NCBI GenBank assembly: GCA_964036665.1
Contig: OZ038526.1
Coordinates: 6,572,001 to 6,636,000 of the forward strand
DNA: 64,000 bases
DNA from: Gordius sp. MW1
Taxonomy: Eukaryota; Nematomorpha; Gordioida; Gordea; Gordiidae
Reading direction: 5' to 3'
Part shown: piece after piece, positions 46,801 through 56,550 of the stretch
Position numbering within the stretch: the first letter of the stretch is position 1
How the letters are laid out: every line of letters starts with the position of its first letter
The notes under the pieces: model-generated
Databases searched by the model: none
Seen by the model: only the letters and a program-made list of their open reading frames with translations
Told to the model about the DNA's origin: nothing
Translations under genes and position numbers: made by a program

Positions 46801-48112
46801 TTCTTGTAATAAAATAGATTGGCGAGATGTAGAGAGGTAGAGTTATCTTTATTTAGTGGCATTAAGCCCGACCATCCCACAACAATATTTCCCCCTATCC
46901 TTCCTTTAAATTCCCCCAATTAATTCCTAATAATTCTTCCTTCAAATATTTGTAAATCATATTCCTTTTCCCAGGAATGCGATAGAAGTTTTAATTATAA
47001 GAATGGCTACTAACCACTCTAGAAAGGCAATTAATAATGACTTACATATAAAGCTGGTTTAAATCATCAAACAGGATATTAGTTGGGTTGCTTAGATAAA
47101 CAATTTTTTAAGTAAAAGCATAAGCAATTTTTTGAGGAAATTGTTATCAGATCATTAAGGCCCTGAGTGGCCACCCCCCTCCCCACAATACATTTGACCA
47201 ATACAAACAAATCAAACAAATTTATGTACATAATCTTTCATCGCCGTATAAACTATGAAGGGATATTTCTAATGATGCTCTGTCATTTATACATGTTATA
47301 AATTCTATAAATAGGTTATTAAGATTGGGTCAGTGTGACTCAATAATGAAAATAAAACCTAAAACATATTTTTATCTGTGATAATTAATGATGTGAATTC
47401 AATCATGCATTTATTTAAATCCCATTTTAGACTGTGTATAAAACATACCATTTGATCCACTTGCATGGTTATTTCCATAGAGGTTGATCCAACCCATGTG
47501 GTCATGCCAGAAAACTTTATATTTAAATTTGGAGAAGGTGAATAATTAGTCAAATCTATAAAAATTCAAAAAGTAACAATATCATTATCCAAAACTATAT
47601 TAAATTAAAAATTAAAAGAAAACTAAAAATATTTAATACTTTTAATTTACCTATTTTGTCAACTAAAGCAGTAACCATATTAAAAGGTACACGCCCAGGT
47701 TCTATATTTGGTCTCTGATTATGTTTGTACCCAATCCATACTAAATTAATCATTTGAAATATAAAAACTTTGAATAAAAATCATATGTTACCAGCAAAAG
47801 CATCCAAATCTTCAAGTATTCTTCCAAATCGTACCTTCTTGTCAGAGAGTATATAATAATCCCTTAAAGTCACATCTTCCGCCAAAGGGACAATTGCTGT
47901 GCTGAAACTATCTTTCATTGATCTGATAGGTAAGTCACTCTGAGACTTTGGGTTAAGAAATTGTATGTTTTCTGTGTATGATTTAGGTGGGTCCAAACTA
48001 AAAAAAATTGCATTGTATAAATTTTGATGAATAAGTCAAGGAAAATCTATTGAGTCATTTCATTACCTCCATGATCTTTGAGGTTGTACCCAGTCAATGA
48101 TTTTTTCTCTAA
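34870..48112 (-). CDS. ACOT9: Acyl-CoA thioesterase 9-type (ACOT9) gene, eight recognised exons
   Basis: ACOT9 is a mitochondrial double-hotdog thioesterase that hydrolyses acyl-CoAs to free acid and CoA. Exons in transcript order: 48067-48112, 47792-47997, 47651-47740, 47449-47555, 38006-38371, 36708-36881, 35675-35858, 34870-34919. All phases agree, and the total is 1223 nt (about 407 residues; ACOT9 is about 440). Landmarks in order are REKIIDWVQPQRSW, RSMKDSF, KVRFGRILEDLDAF, FNMVTALVDKI, IKFSGMTTWVGSTSMEITMQ, MVARDRSNSSKG, VWMEDTLLKTVLICHPQ, NNTIFGGFLMRQGYELGWVT, KVIRVDDIVFKRPVKIGS, VKVHSEV and EAMLYIMGQRHFL, then stop. The first exon, with start codon and mitochondrial targeting peptide, was not found and should lie above 48112. 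A 9077-bp intron (38372-47448) holds most of the gene's transposons. Confidence 0.92.
36146..36276. mobile_element. MITE (GTTGTAAAAA family), right end lost
   Basis: The left end is gttgtacaaacgggtgcgtt, with internal gtcgacctttgg and gtcgactaaggaaaaacaga motifs as in the copy at 1997. The right inverted end is missing, probably displaced by the neighbouring element at 36290. It lies in an ACOT9 intron. Confidence 0.5.
36290..36590. mobile_element. ~300-bp MITE with TGCAAAATGTAATATAGGC ends
   Basis: The left part (tgtgcaaaatgtaatatagg) is an inverted match to the right part (cctatattacaatttgcacc). Direct AAAAAGGCAC repeats lie outside both ends, probably the target duplication. Inside are a perfect GCGCATGCGC palindrome, flanked by ttat and ataa, and an agggttagggttagatttag stretch. 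That stretch is shared with the composite elements at 15517 and 41042, which therefore contain a piece of this family. Confidence 0.6.
36933..37095. mobile_element. MITE, GGGCGTAGCCAGG family
   Basis: The inverted ends are catgggcgtaaccgggtttg and ccccctggctacgcccctg. The core carries gggggcaataaggattgagg and ggggggcagccgccactccc. It lies in an ACOT9 intron, about 50 bp from the 36708-36881 exon. Confidence 0.65.
37800..37923. mobile_element. MITE, GGGCGTAGCCAGG family
   Basis: The inverted ends are aatgggcgtagccagcagtg and cccctggctaggcccatg, with the gggcaataatgatttaggga core. It is a shorter copy of the family, in the intron next to the 38006-38371 ACOT9 exon. Confidence 0.65.
38372..39156 (-). 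other. Start of the 9-kb ACOT9 intron
   Basis: Unremarkable AT-rich intronic DNA; no exon or repeat was recognised. Confidence 0.4.
39157..39291. mobile_element. MITE, GGGCGTAGCCAGG family (best-preserved ends)
   Basis: The ends catgggcgtagccagg and gctggctacgcccatg are inverted matches, and both sides are flanked by AATG. The core (ccctaaatcattattgcca) is in the opposite orientation to the copy at 37800. It is non-coding. Confidence 0.7.
39690..41041 (+). pseudogene. RTE-like LINE relic, 5' part (endonuclease and start of reverse transcriptase)
   Basis: Broken frames reconstruct an apurinic-type endonuclease: HVGKDRHERNHEDYEHG, then a SHAYDMAIV segment, then FSQIDYLCLYGERI, then ARQHRPLV. 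A connecting region is open at 40402-40620, followed by the first reverse transcriptase block (GKANGLDGTS..., then SANQFGFMEGKPKKGAVFTI and MKNEHDKR). Many stops and shifts show it is dead. The frame is cut at about 41042 by the composite element and resumes at 44377. The RTE assignment is from motif memory. Confidence 0.65.
41042..44376. mobile_element. Tandem pair of the composite minisatellite element, nested in a LINE
   Basis: Two ~1.65-kb units (about 41042-42744 and 42745-44376) match the element at 15517-17675. Each has a CTCGGGCCTTCGGCCCTCG hairpin, a purine-rich G-run tract, an aagggttagatttagtg-like stretch, CCAAT/ATTGG minisatellites, GAGGGAGATAGAGATGAGG blocks and (GGAC)n. The right end is a duplicated cgagcccataaattgcatag. 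The far-left inverted end seen at 15517 is missing, so the insertion is 5'-truncated or rearranged. It interrupts the LINE reverse transcriptase, losing some codons at the junction. It has no coding capacity. Confidence 0.7.
44377..44800 (+). pseudogene. RTE-like LINE relic, 3' part (reverse transcriptase)
   Basis: Continuation of the relic at 39690-41041. Frames read WWCAI, then RRQNIPEAYVQSMKIIYEVT, then traces of the region before the catalytic box, where YADMPAD sits at the place of the FADD motif. IIKTVSRIWSKSKNDIDEG follows. Internal stops are frequent. The catalytic Asp pair is not intact. Confidence 0.6.
44863..45678. repeat. Near-perfect palindrome with ~0.38-kb arms
   Basis: The left arm (44884-45256) and right arm (45297-45678) are inverted copies with a 40-bp spacer. 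Each arm contains gatgaagatatcttcccac, a long C or G tract, gttcaacacgcggtacaatt, a second C/G tract beside gacgcgcttatacg, and attaagcccgaccatcccac. Arms differ at scattered bases and in homopolymer length. The spacer is the terminal part of the same ~0.43-kb unit, present only on the right-arm side, so the palindrome is two units in inverted orientation. Open frames in it (68 codons at 45274-45480) are probably incidental. Confidence 0.85.
45721..46053 (+). pseudogene. Coding-like ORF remnant with one internal stop, unidentified
   Basis: One frame runs 45721-45918 (65 codons) to a TAA, then stays open to a TAA at 46051-46053, with an ATG at 45937. The first part contains a repeated QSNH motif and IRKYWETEEENNSFEQLATK; the second reads MSENDGGILRTNENPETDLN. 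Acidic, Asn/Gln-rich composition suggests real but decayed coding sequence, perhaps a transposon accessory or gag-like protein. The family is not recognised. It lies between the palindrome and the third arm copy. Confidence 0.35.
46492..46936. repeat. Third copy of the palindrome-arm unit
   Basis: It has the same orientation as the left arm at 44863, starting tatcgtatccggagatacga and ending aattaattcctaataattc. The first C tract is longer here (about 27 C at 46530-46556). A 68-codon minus-strand frame (46713-46919) mirrors the one in the palindrome because the DNA is a copy. Confidence 0.8.
46937..47448 (-). other. End of the 9-kb ACOT9 intron
   Basis: AT-rich intronic DNA; nothing recognised. 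Confidence 0.4.
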
Positions 48113-48338
48113 CTATTCAAAAATCACAATAAACCAATAATTTATTAACTTTCTTTCATGGTAAAAACTTGATTTGAAAATAAATTTGGATGTTTCATGG
48201 TACAACTAATATATGATTTGTTTTTTACATTAAAACTTACTATCGTGCAGAAAATGTGAACACTTTTATCCTTGTCCCAAAACCCATAGTTAATAGAATT
48301 GATTTATCAGCTGTTTATCATATGGTATATAAATTTTA

Positions 48339-48555
48339 GGGTGCCCAATCAACTCGCCGAAAACAATCTTGCCGAATTCATCCTAGGACATTAACGACCA
48401 TCTCCCCATTACATAAAGAAGGCCCTAAATTTAGTACCTTTTATAATAATTATCAATTCTATTATAATACCTAAATTATAACTTTAATCCGAAATTGAAT
48501 AATTAATTTGCTTTTTAGTTAGGGGACATTCAATTCGGCAAGTTGACGGGCCACC
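48339..48555. mobile_element. 217-bp MITE with 8-bp target duplication
   Basis: The left end gggtgcccaatcaactcgcc (then gaa) and the inverted right end (reverse complement ggtggcccgtcaacttgccg, then aa) form ~22-bp imperfect inverted repeats. The element is flanked on both sides by AAATTTTA (48331-48338 and 48556-48563). An 8-bp duplication is typical of hAT-superfamily insertions. It is non-coding and lies just upstream of the first recognised ACOT9 exon, probably in an ACOT9 intron or promoter. Confidence 0.7.
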
Positions 48556-48563
48556 AAATTTTA

Positions 48564-49389
48564 GGTATTTGCAGCATGAAATAAATGCCTATAATTTTTT
48601 GGTAAAAATTGAAATATTAACTATTATTATTTCAAAAACCTTGTTCTCATCCCAATTAAAACACTAGAAAGGGACAAAACCACCAGTCATATGTTTTTAA
48701 TATTAAGTATTCGATCTTTCTTCAACATTTGCTTCAAACTATTCAATGTTTCTCGTTTTTCTATCGCTTAAGAATTTTATCTATCCTGCTACATACCAAA
48801 TATAATTGAGGGGCATATACAACAAAGTACTCAATATAAGATGAGTCGATAAAAACGTTGTTGCATAGCTAAAAACCAATTGTCTTTCTAACAAAGCTGT
48901 GCTTAGGTATCATAATTTACATTTCTAATCTCATCGCATAATTAAAAGGCATTGGATTTCAAAATATTTTAATAATAAATTGGTTTTAAATTAGATATCA
49001 TGAAGGCTATTAAAAAAGTTTTAAACTTGCAATTTTAAACTCACAAAAAGTTGGATAAGTACTATGTTCTCAATGAGATTAAGATCTATATGATGTGTAC
49101 TTAGTTTTATAAAGTTATTACTTAAATTTAAAGCAGGTTTACCCTAAATTATAGTTTTTGAGATTTAATTTTATGGAGGCTATTAAAATAAAAACGAATT
49201 CTTTTTAATTTAAATTCAATCTTTAAGCGCAATTTCACAAAAATTAAATTATTTATAATTAGCCTTTCTTTACCAGCTAAAATATTACGCGGTAATGTTT
49301 AGTGCACCATAAAAGAATAAAACAGCATGAAACATCTTATTTTCAATAAAAGGTAACATAGTCTTAACGGTATGTTGCCCATTAATAGT
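48564..49389. other. AT-rich stretch, possible 5' region of ACOT9
   Basis: The missing first ACOT9 exon may lie here or further upstream, but no candidate with a correct junction could be supported. No repeat was recognised. Confidence 0.35.
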
Positions 49390-49525
49390 GATGCGGAAAA
49401 ACCGAGAAAAATCTCGGTCTCGTCTCGAAAAACAGAGACGAGAATTTGAAAAATGGAGTCGAGATCGAGACGAGAATTGATGTCGAGAAGAGACTTTTTC
49501 GGCGAGATCTCGACTTTTTATTGAT
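49390..49525. repeat. TCTCGTCTCG / CGAGACGAGA motif cluster
   Basis: Dense, partly inverted units (atctcggtctcgtctcg, gagacgagaa, gagatcgagacgagaa, gcgagatctcgac) stand out in AT-rich DNA. Such clusters are common near the ends of hAT-type elements, but the transposon boundaries are not visible. Confidence 0.4.
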
Positions 49526-50136
49526 CGGTAGATTTTAGTAAATTATTGTATCTTTTGATTTGCATGATTTACATTTAAGGTATTAAGTGTAAATCAATAT
49601 ATAATGGAATATATTTTATATTAAAAAAATTCCGAAGTGTTGTAAATATTATATATTTTTGCAATTTAAAATTTGGCAATCATTACCTAAGTATGGTTGA
49701 CTTTTTGGGTATGCGAATAATTGTATAATATATTTATCACATATTTATATCCATAGCATTATTAAATATTACAAAAGTTTAGGCTTAAAATGAGTTCTGA
49801 TAGAAAAGTAAATATTACTAAAGCATATTTGAATTTCGCAGTTACTCATTCTGCATGATGCGGTAATTATAAATTTGAACCTTAATAAGACATTATGTGA
49901 ATACATAGTTTTGTCATATGCATTACTTTTCACATTACAAGCTGGGTAATTTATTATAATTTTTATAATTGTGCAATATAAAATAAATACACGAACTTAT
50001 ATTGTATTCGATAAATAACTATTTAATGGAAATGTTAGTTAGGATTGGAAGGTAATTATTTGGAATGTAAATTTGATTATAATGATTTTTGTCACAAATT
50101 TAAATACGTGCACTTTAATTTAAAGTTTAGAACCTT
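49526..50136. other. AT-rich stretch before the LINE relic
   Basis: Nothing recognised. Confidence 0.45.
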
Positions 50137-52451
50137 ATGTTCTTAATCCTATATAATGCTGCTTTTAATGTTGTTTTTATCGACGCTGAGAGTATTAAAT
50201 TATTCAACGAAAACCTGCAAAAGAGAATTGAGTCAACACCACAACCAATTAACATGACCATCGAAGAACAAAGCGCTTGGATAACAGAAAGCCTAATTAC
50301 ATCATCGCTTAACTTAAAACCCACCCCCCCCCCCATCACAACAAATCACTCTCCTTTGAATCCCTTCGCCTTATGAACGAGAGGAGCGCAATAACCAGAT
50401 CATCAGCCAAATTTAAGAAAGAACGTCTTAAAGCAATCAACAAGCTTATAAAGGCCAGTGTGCAACGCGATAAGAGGATATACGCGGCTGATATAGTAAA
50501 AGAAGCCGAAGTTGCGAGTAAAACGAACAATACCCACAAACTTTATAAGAAACTTAAAGGCTTAACTAAAGGCTTGAACCTAAGTTACAACGAGCATCCA
50601 ATTGCAACCTCCAACCCCAAAGATTCCATAGTTCAACTGAAATCATGGGAAAACACTTCCGCGACATCCTTTCCTTCCCCACCCCATTCCCATATACAGA
50701 TATTTATGCAGGTTTCATCAAGGACTTCAAAGGCCCTGGCGAGGCCAACATAGATTATCAACCCCCTAGCGGTACGAAATCATGCAAACCACAAGCTACC
50801 GACAAAGAAGGAATCTCAGCCGAACTCTACAACCTCTTCCCAGCTCCTACATACAACCATTATTCGAAAGGATATGGACGAACGAACAATTGCCCGAATC
50901 ATGGTCTAGCAGTGTTCTGATAAAGATCTTCAAAAAAGGCAACCACCTTGACCCCAATAACTAGAGAGGTATAGCATTAATAAATGTCACCTCAAAAATT
51001 TTCATAAACATACTCTACCACCGAGTGAAATCGTACATGGACAATAAAATAAATCACACACAAGCAGGCTTCAGCAGCTCGCGCACAACACCCGAGCATA
51101 TCTTAACCATCAAAAACTTGATCGACGAATCAAACTCAAAAAGCCCCCTGTACATACTCTTCCTTGACATCTCCAAGAACCCTTTGTCTACTGGGACTAC
51201 AAAAAAAAATCATAAGACTTATTTTCATGCTATATGAAAACCAAAAACTCTTTGTCAGACATTACCAGCTGCTCTCAAACCCCATCACTCCAAACTCAGG
51301 TGTTAGGCAGGGGTGCCCCTTATCCCCTATGATCTTCATCTCGGATTTGAACCTAATACTGAAGAGATCCATATTCCCAAGCGATGGCTTGCTGTTGAGT
51401 AACAGCACGAGGATCTCGTCTCATTTGTTTGCCGATGATATCTGCTTAATCTCCGACTCGTTGACCAACCTACAAAACATGCATGATAAATATGCTCAAG
51501 AAGCAGCCCGGGGGATTCAGTTGCAATTGACCAAAGAGCAAATAAATGTCTACGAAAATGCATTTGTCGATTAAAATGTGTGCCTCTATTCCTAACCCAA
51601 ACCTAAAACACTAACCCTAACGTTTTGGTCTCTGTAAACCCCTCTCAAGGGGCATTTTCGTTAAATATTTATAGACATTCATAGATATTTGGTCAGTTAA
51701 ACTTTGGTTGAATGCACCGATACGAGCCTGAGGAGGCCTGATCATCAACGCAGAAAAATCCACACTACTTGCCCTTAACCCGCAACCCAATGCGAGTATC
51801 ATGAGCCATAATTCTATTATTAAACCCTCGGACAAAGCTAAATACGTTGGTGTGTCTCTGTGCGCGGACAAGCACACCACGCTGGATGTCTCAGAAAAAA
51901 AAACAAAGGCTACCAACAAGGTCAAACAATGCAACAGAATTTGGAACTGCAAAATGTTCTCAAGAAACACCAAACTTCGCCTATACAAAACCTTAATTCT
52001 CCCAGTACTCTTTTACGGCTGCGAGACCTGGAACCTCAAGACAAGCTCAATCAAAAGCATACAAACAAAGGCGAACAAAATGTTGAGAATTGTCTGTCAA
52101 ATCTTCTACCCAAGAATAATTAGGAATGAGAATATATGGTTTCTATGCAAACTTCCCCCGCTCAAATACATGATTTTGGCTAAAAAGTGGAACTTCTTAG
52201 CGCACCAGTTTCGGAGAGGCTCCCCCAACCTCTGCATGTCTACTTTACTATGGAGACCCCCCCCCCCCTTCAATAAGGATACCGGAAATGCCGTGGAACT
52301 ACAACACGTCGAGAGATTTAAACGGCATAGTACTTGTTGTAGTCTTACTACACGAGTATTGCCTTCCTTCCACCCTTATCTATCTTCACGATTAATTACG
52401 CAGCAAAACCAGCTGCGCTGTGAAGGAGAGCACGGGGCATTGATTCTGTGA
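50137..52451 (+). pseudogene. LINE reverse transcriptase relic
   Basis: Overlapping plus-strand frames give successive blocks of a non-LTR retrotransposon polymerase. These are a linker with KFKKERLKAINKLIKASVQR and KLYKKLKGLTKG, then RGIALINVTSKIF, QAGFSSSRTTPEHILTIKN, YILFLDIS, and the SGVRQGCPLSPMIF block. HLFADDIC, which carries the catalytic Asp pair, and LILPVLFYGCETW follow. Frameshifts occur at about 50640, 50960 and 51190. A 200-bp MITE separates the catalytic box from the thumb region. The endonuclease is not seen. The clade is not assigned. Confidence 0.8.
51513..51714. mobile_element. ~200-bp MITE inserted in the LINE reverse transcriptase
   Basis: The left end (gattcagttgcaattgacca, then aataaatgtctacgaaaatg) is an imperfect inverted match to the right end (cattttcg..atttatagacattcatagat, then atttggtcagttaa). 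Protein homology to reverse transcriptase stops at the left boundary and resumes soon after the right one (GLIINAEKSTLLAL). The interior has acactaaccctaacg, a telomere-like run. Confidence 0.6.
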
Positions 52452-52902
52452 ACTCTCACACGCACACAACCCCCCCCCCCATCATCTTTCTCTTATTTAT
52501 TAGCGTCTGTATACGCATCTAAGGTATACGCATTTTAATGTATACACATCGCGCTTGCATACGCGTAGTCCCTCTCCCCCCATTGCTATCTACGCGATAT
52601 ATTATAGTGAGATTTTAACACGATTTATTTGTCGACGCTTAGTAACGCTTATCTCGATTATTATTTTATGTTAGAGTTGTGCTCATAGTTTTAAATGTTT
52701 TTCTACTAATCTTTTGTCACATTTCACTATTTTTATTCACCTTTGGGTTATTTTTTACATTATATAATATCTGTTACAACTAAATAATTAAAAACCGTAA
52801 AACATCAAAAATTTTATAATATAAAAAAGACGCGTGCTCTGTTAAAGGTTTACGTATCTAAATGTTTGACGTGAAAATAATAATCAAAGCGCGCATCAAA
52901 TT
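52452..52902. other. Stretch between LINE and Helitron palindrome
   Basis: A few GTATACGCA-type direct repeats occur at 52506-52570. Nothing else was recognised. Confidence 0.4.
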
Positions 52903-53310
52903 GTTTTTAGAGCTTCACTGCCAACTTTTTAGAGCTTTATTGAAAACAAAATTTTTTACTAACAGGTAATAACAATTTAAATTCATAATTCAATTTTTAT
53001 AATTGTTTTTAGAGCTTTATTGACAACAATCCTTATCAATTCTTATAACTGGAATTTTTATCCCTGTGATTTTACTAACAGGTAATAACAATTTAAATTC
53101 ATAATTAAATTTTTATAATTGTTTTTAGAGCTTCACTGCCAACTTTTTAGAGCTTTATTGACAACAATCCTTATCAATTCTTATAACTGGAATTTTTATC
53201 CCTGTGATTTTACTAACAGGTAATAACAATTTAAATTCATAATTAAATTTTTATAATTGTTTTTAGAGCTTCACTGCCAACTTTTTAGAGCTTTATTGAC
53301 AACAATCCTT
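52903..53310. repeat. ~136-bp tandem repeat, about three copies (left arm)
   Basis: Units contain agagcttcactgccaacttt, aacaatccttatcaattctt, gtgattttactaacaggtaa and taacaatttaaattcataat. Copies of the last motif begin near 52965, 53083 and 53219; the first unit is shortened. Confidence 0.8.
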
Positions 53311-53438
53311 ATCCATTCTCAAAATCCACCCGAAGTTGGATTAGCAGGTTATAGATATATCATTATAAATCTTATTTTTGCCCACAGACCTGTATACATT
53401 TTTAAATTTCTTTTTCTTTGTATATCGACTTTAGATTC

Positions 53439-56400
53439 ATGCGCCCCAAGAAAACATCTATTGGACGTAAAACACGAAATACGGATCGAGTGCGCCGATT
53501 GCGTGCTCTTGAGCTTGAAAATGAACTACAGCAGTCTGCAACTCTGCCTCAGCCACCTTCACGTGCTCAGCCATTACCCGCAGGCAACCGCCTAGCATTT
53601 TCTTACCCATCTAATATTGAAAGTTTACGTCGCCATGTTCTCATTGGTACTATGTCTATTGTGTGTCCTCACTGCAATGCCTTGAAATTTGCTGGAGAAA
53701 CGACTGGAATGTGTTGCGCAGCCGGAAAAGTTAAACTGCCTCACCTTGCAGAACCGCCTGAGCCATTAAAAACATTGCTGGCTGGTTATACCACTGATTC
53801 TAAACATTTTCTATCTAACATCAGGAAATACAACTCCTGTTTCCAAATGACGTCGTTTGGCGCTGATGTTGTAACCACACAATTCATGCCTACATTCAAG
53901 GTAAAAGATCAAATTTATCATAAAGCCGGTTCCCTCCTTCCATTGCCAGAAGGGCAACATAAGTTCCTACAACTATATTTTATCGGAGATGATGAGATAG
54001 GATTAGGTGCACGCCTCGACATTTTTAGCGGTTTAAAAAGATCCATCGTTTCACAGCTTTGCTGCTTCATGCTAATAATAATTTAGTGCGTTTATTCAAA
54101 ACTGCACTGGACATAATGCCTTCAGATACCCATAAAATAGTCATTCATGCTGACAAAACTCCTCCGGGAGAACATGGGAGAAGATTTAATGCCCCAACTA
54201 TACATGAAGTCGCCATTGTTATAGTTGGGGATCAATTTCAACCTAGAGACATTGTGCTTCATAGGAGAAACAATGCTTTGACACAAGTTTCTGATACTCA
54301 TCGCTGCTATGGCCCCTTACAATATCCAATTATATTTTGGGATGGTGCTGACGGATATCACTGTAACGTTAAGATGATAAATCCAATCAATGGCGAACCT
54401 ACAAACTCAAAATGCAGCGCTATGAACTATTATTCATACATAATAATGATTCGAGCGGACGGGGACAATTTATTTTAAAATGCCGGCAATTATTCCACCA
54501 ATACATCGTGGATATGTATGCCAAAATTGAATCGGAGCGTTTGCTATACATCCGCTTAAATCAGACTAAACTTCGCTCAGAAGAATATATCCATTTGCGA
54601 GATGCTCTTCGTAACGACTCTAATACCATTAACGTTGGGAGATCAACCATTTTGCCTTCATCTTATACAGGAAGTCCACGCCATATGCATGAATACGCTC
54701 AAGATTCAATTGCGTATGTTCGTAAATACGGTCGTCCGGACCTATTTATAACTTTTACATGCAACCCAGCGTGGGACGACATAAAAGACCTTTTGTTTCC
54801 TGGTCAATTACCTCTCGATAGGCATGACATTACCGCCCGTGTTTTCCGGCAAAAACTTAAATCAATGATTAATCTCATTGTTAAGCATGAGGTATTTGGG
54901 TCTGTGCGTTGCTGGATGTATTCAGTCGAATGGCAAAAGAGAGGTTTGCCTCATGCCCATATACTCATATGGCTATATAGCAAGATTACGTCAAACCAAA
55001 TCGACGCTTTAATATCTGCTGAAATTCCCGACCCCAACTTAGATAACGATTTGTACCAAATTGTTACGAAAAATATGATACACGGCCCTTGCGGAACACT
55101 TAATCCAAGATCGCCATGCATGATAGACGGCAAATGCTCAAAGCGATATCCTCGAAGCTTAGTATGCAATACAATTACCGGCAACGATGGATACCCTTTG
55201 TACAAAAGAAGATCAATAGCAGATGGTGGTAACGTAGCAACCATCCCCATACGCAATGCAACGGTCGAGGTGGACAACCGATGGGTTGTTCCATATAGTC
55301 CTCTGCTCTTAAATTTATACAAAGCTCACATCAACGTTGAGTATTGTAACTCCGTTAAATCTATCAAATATATTTGTAAATATGTAAACAAAGGCAGTGA
55401 TTTGGCAGTTTTCACTGTTCAACCAGATAGCATAGCCCAATTAGGGAGCCTTCACACCGATGAAATCGCACAGTATCAGGCTGGAAAATACATTAGCAGT
55501 AATGAAGCTGTGTGGCGTATTCTATCTTTCCCCATACATGACCGTAGTCCTGCTGTGGTTCACTTAGCCGTGCATCTAGAAAATGGGCAGCGAGTTTATT
55601 TTACAAATGCTAATATCCAACAAATCGCCTTAAACCCCCCCGACACAACGCTCACAGCTTTCTTCAAGCTATGCCAACATGATGTTTTTGCGCAGACGCT
55701 GCTCTATTCAGAGGTACCTACCTACTACACATGGAATTCGCGTAGCAGATCGTTTTGCCGTCGCAAACGTGGAAAGCATGTCGATGGACGCCCTGACATA
55801 TTCGAAGATGATGCGATAGGCCGACTATACACTATCCATCCCAATCAAGATGAATGTTTCTTTCTTCGCATGCTTTTAATTAATGTACGTGGTCCTACAT
55901 GTTTCCAAGAATTAAAAGTGGTCGACGGTGTTGTACATCCCACTTTCCGCAGTGCATGCCAAGCTATGCATCTATTAGAACACGATAATCATTGGGATGA
56001 ATGCATCAGTGAAGCCTGTCATACTACAAATCCAAAACAAATCCGTGCATTATTTGCGATTATATTGACTTCATGCTCTCCGTCAAATCCTAAATCTTTA
56101 TGGGATAAATATAAAGCACACATGGCAGAAGATATTATTCATCGGAATAGTACTTCACATCCTATCATTAACATGCCTCAAATGTCACATTATAATCAAA
56201 CTTTAATTATTCTTGAAGATTTATGCTTACAAATCGGGAATAAGGTTTTAATACAATTGGGGATGCCTGCGCCTAATCGCTCTTCTGCCGCTCCATTACA
56301 TGCCGAATTCTACCGTGAACTTAATTATAACCAAGAAGATCTTTTGTTTTATGTGCGCTCTAATATTCCAAGGCTAACACTCCAACAAAAAGCCATTTAT

Positions 56401-56550
56401 GATACAATATTATTAGCTGTTAATAAAGGCTCTGGAGATATATTTTTCTTAGATACTCCTGGCGGAACTGGTAAAACATTTTTACTGACTTTACTTCTTG
56501 CAACTGTTCGATCCCAAAATGAAAATGGATATAGCCTGGATTTTAATTAG
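53439..56550 (+). pseudogene. Helitron Rep gene, left arm, truncated in the helicase domain
   Basis: Helitrons transpose through a rolling-circle RepHel protein. The ATG at 53439 starts MRPKKTSIGRKTRNTDRVRR. A zinc-finger-like segment follows (CPHCNALKF...MCCAAGKVKL), then ADGDN and FHQYIVDMYAKIESERLLY, then RPDLFITFTCNPAWDDI. The HUH motif is in GLPHAHILIWL, the catalytic-Tyr region in YICKYVNKGSD, and the start of a Pif1-type helicase in LTLQQKAIYD and DTPGGTGKTFLLTLLL. The protein stops about 20 residues after Walker A, so helicase motifs II-VI are missing. A small deletion near 54050 and a shift near 54475 break the frame into three pieces. Confidence 0.88.

Noticed and set aside
48240-48330. 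Candidate first exon of ACOT9 (MGFGTRIKVFTFSAR on the minus strand before a GTAAGT)
   Set aside because: Joining it to the exon at 48067-48112 creates a stop or breaks the phase, so it was not used.
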